A program made the position numbers and the translations under genes. The notes under the pieces were generated by a model that was not told where the DNA came from, searched no databases, and saw only the letters and a list, made by a program, of their open reading frames with translations. A stretch of DNA of 64,000 bases from Acinetobacter nosocomialis. Its GTDB lineage: Bacteria; Pseudomonadota; Gammaproteobacteria; Pseudomonadales; Moraxellaceae. Shown piece by piece: positions 63,882 to 64,000 of this stretch. Numbering within the stretch: the first letter of the stretch is position 1; every line of letters starts with the position of its first letter. Location: the NCBI GenBank assembly GCA_025736915.1, contig CP107049.1:3720001-3784000 (forward strand), given 5' to 3'.

Positions 63882-64000
63882 TTAACGGTTTGGTAAAACA
63901 TCTTTTAAAGCTTCATGCATTTCAAGCAACGTCTTTTCGGTAGTTTCCCAGTCAATACAGCCATCAGTTACTGATTTACCATATTCAAGGTCACAAAGGT
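63882..64000 (-). CDS. 3-deoxy-7-phosphoheptulonate (DAHP) synthase, C-terminal end (truncated by window)
   Basis: Only the last ~39 codons are inside the window. They read EYGKSVTDGCIDWETTEK and end LKDVLPNR. The YGxSxTDxCIxW pattern is the C-terminal signature of class I DAHP synthases (AroF/AroG/AroH), which open the shikimate pathway by joining phosphoenolpyruvate and erythrose 4-phosphate. Which isoenzyme this is cannot be told from the fragment. Confidence 0.85.
   Translation of the reverse strand, partial: LCDLEYGKSVTDGCIDWETTEKTLLEMHEALKDVLPNR

Noticed and set aside
1..64000. tRNA genes, CRISPR arrays, insertion sequences, prophage or integron features
   Set aside because: No tRNA T-arm patterns with cloverleaf partners, no regularly spaced repeats, and no transposase, integrase or phage-like proteins were found on either strand.

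Overview
The window is a 64 kb piece of an AT-rich gammaproteobacterial chromosome. Gene content points to Acinetobacter, most likely the A. baumannii/calcoaceticus group. The main signs are a divergent AraC-type regulator/alkane hydroxylase pair (alkR/alkM-like), a fused HAD phosphatase-mannitol-1-phosphate dehydrogenase (MtlD of Acinetobacter), a full ISC cluster, tonB-exbB-exbD-exbD, and the codon usage. Species-level assignment is recognition, not computation. No tRNA, rRNA, CRISPR array, prophage or insertion sequence was seen; the window is mostly core genome.

Layout. 1-7.4 kb: end of rpsA, ihfB, lapA, pyrF, a LysO-like lysine exporter, a Baeyer-Villiger-type flavin monooxygenase with a divergent AraC-type regulator, and zapE. 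7.7-9.9 kb: glcB (malate synthase G), followed by the relic of a GNAT acetyltransferase. 10.2-25.8 kb: a two-membrane uptake locus. The minus strand carries a TonB-dependent receptor with its own TonB, ExbB and two ExbD. After a 0.78 kb AT-rich divergent gap, the plus strand carries two paralogous family-5 (peptide-type) periplasmic binding proteins, a secreted M3 metallopeptidase, two permeases and a fused double ATPase. 25.9-39 kb: SRAP protein, cysQ, rpsT, rraA, a tandem GST_N/glutaredoxin-fold protein, a Dyp peroxidase, mfd, a HIT protein and a membrane class III nucleotide cyclase. 38.8-44.1 kb: iscR-iscS-iscU-iscA-hscB-hscA-fdx on the minus strand, with an IscR-type box over the iscR promoter. 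44.2-48 kb: an SCP2/UbiJ-like membrane protein, a phasin, hupB and ppiD. 48-54.6 kb: alkane oxidation genes (AraC regulator, alkane 1-monooxygenase), two acyl-CoA dehydrogenase homologues of which one lacks the catalytic motif, and an ABC1/UbiB-family kinase. 54.8-64 kb: ybaK, a Fur-box-controlled small transcript candidate, mtlD, a 2H phosphoesterase, cobU-cobT-cobC and cobS (B12 nucleotide-loop assembly) with a broken lipoprotein phosphatase between them, and the 3' end of a DAHP synthase.

Most interesting points: (1) an apparent iron-regulated small RNA or small-peptide transcript at 55822-56040, with a textbook promoter overlapped by a 16/19 Fur box and ending in an intrinsic terminator; (2) the TonB receptor/dedicated TonB/twin binding protein/secreted peptidase/ABC transporter locus, which looks like a dedicated peptide import and processing route without an evident Fur box; (3) the catalytic plus degenerate acyl-CoA dehydrogenase pair; (4) an ochre codon that splits a histidine-type phosphatase lipoprotein; (5) a decayed GNAT gene at 9981-10097. 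Several start codons were moved to sites supported by a Shine-Dalgarno sequence, a signal peptide or an essential N-terminal residue; each is explained in its entry.
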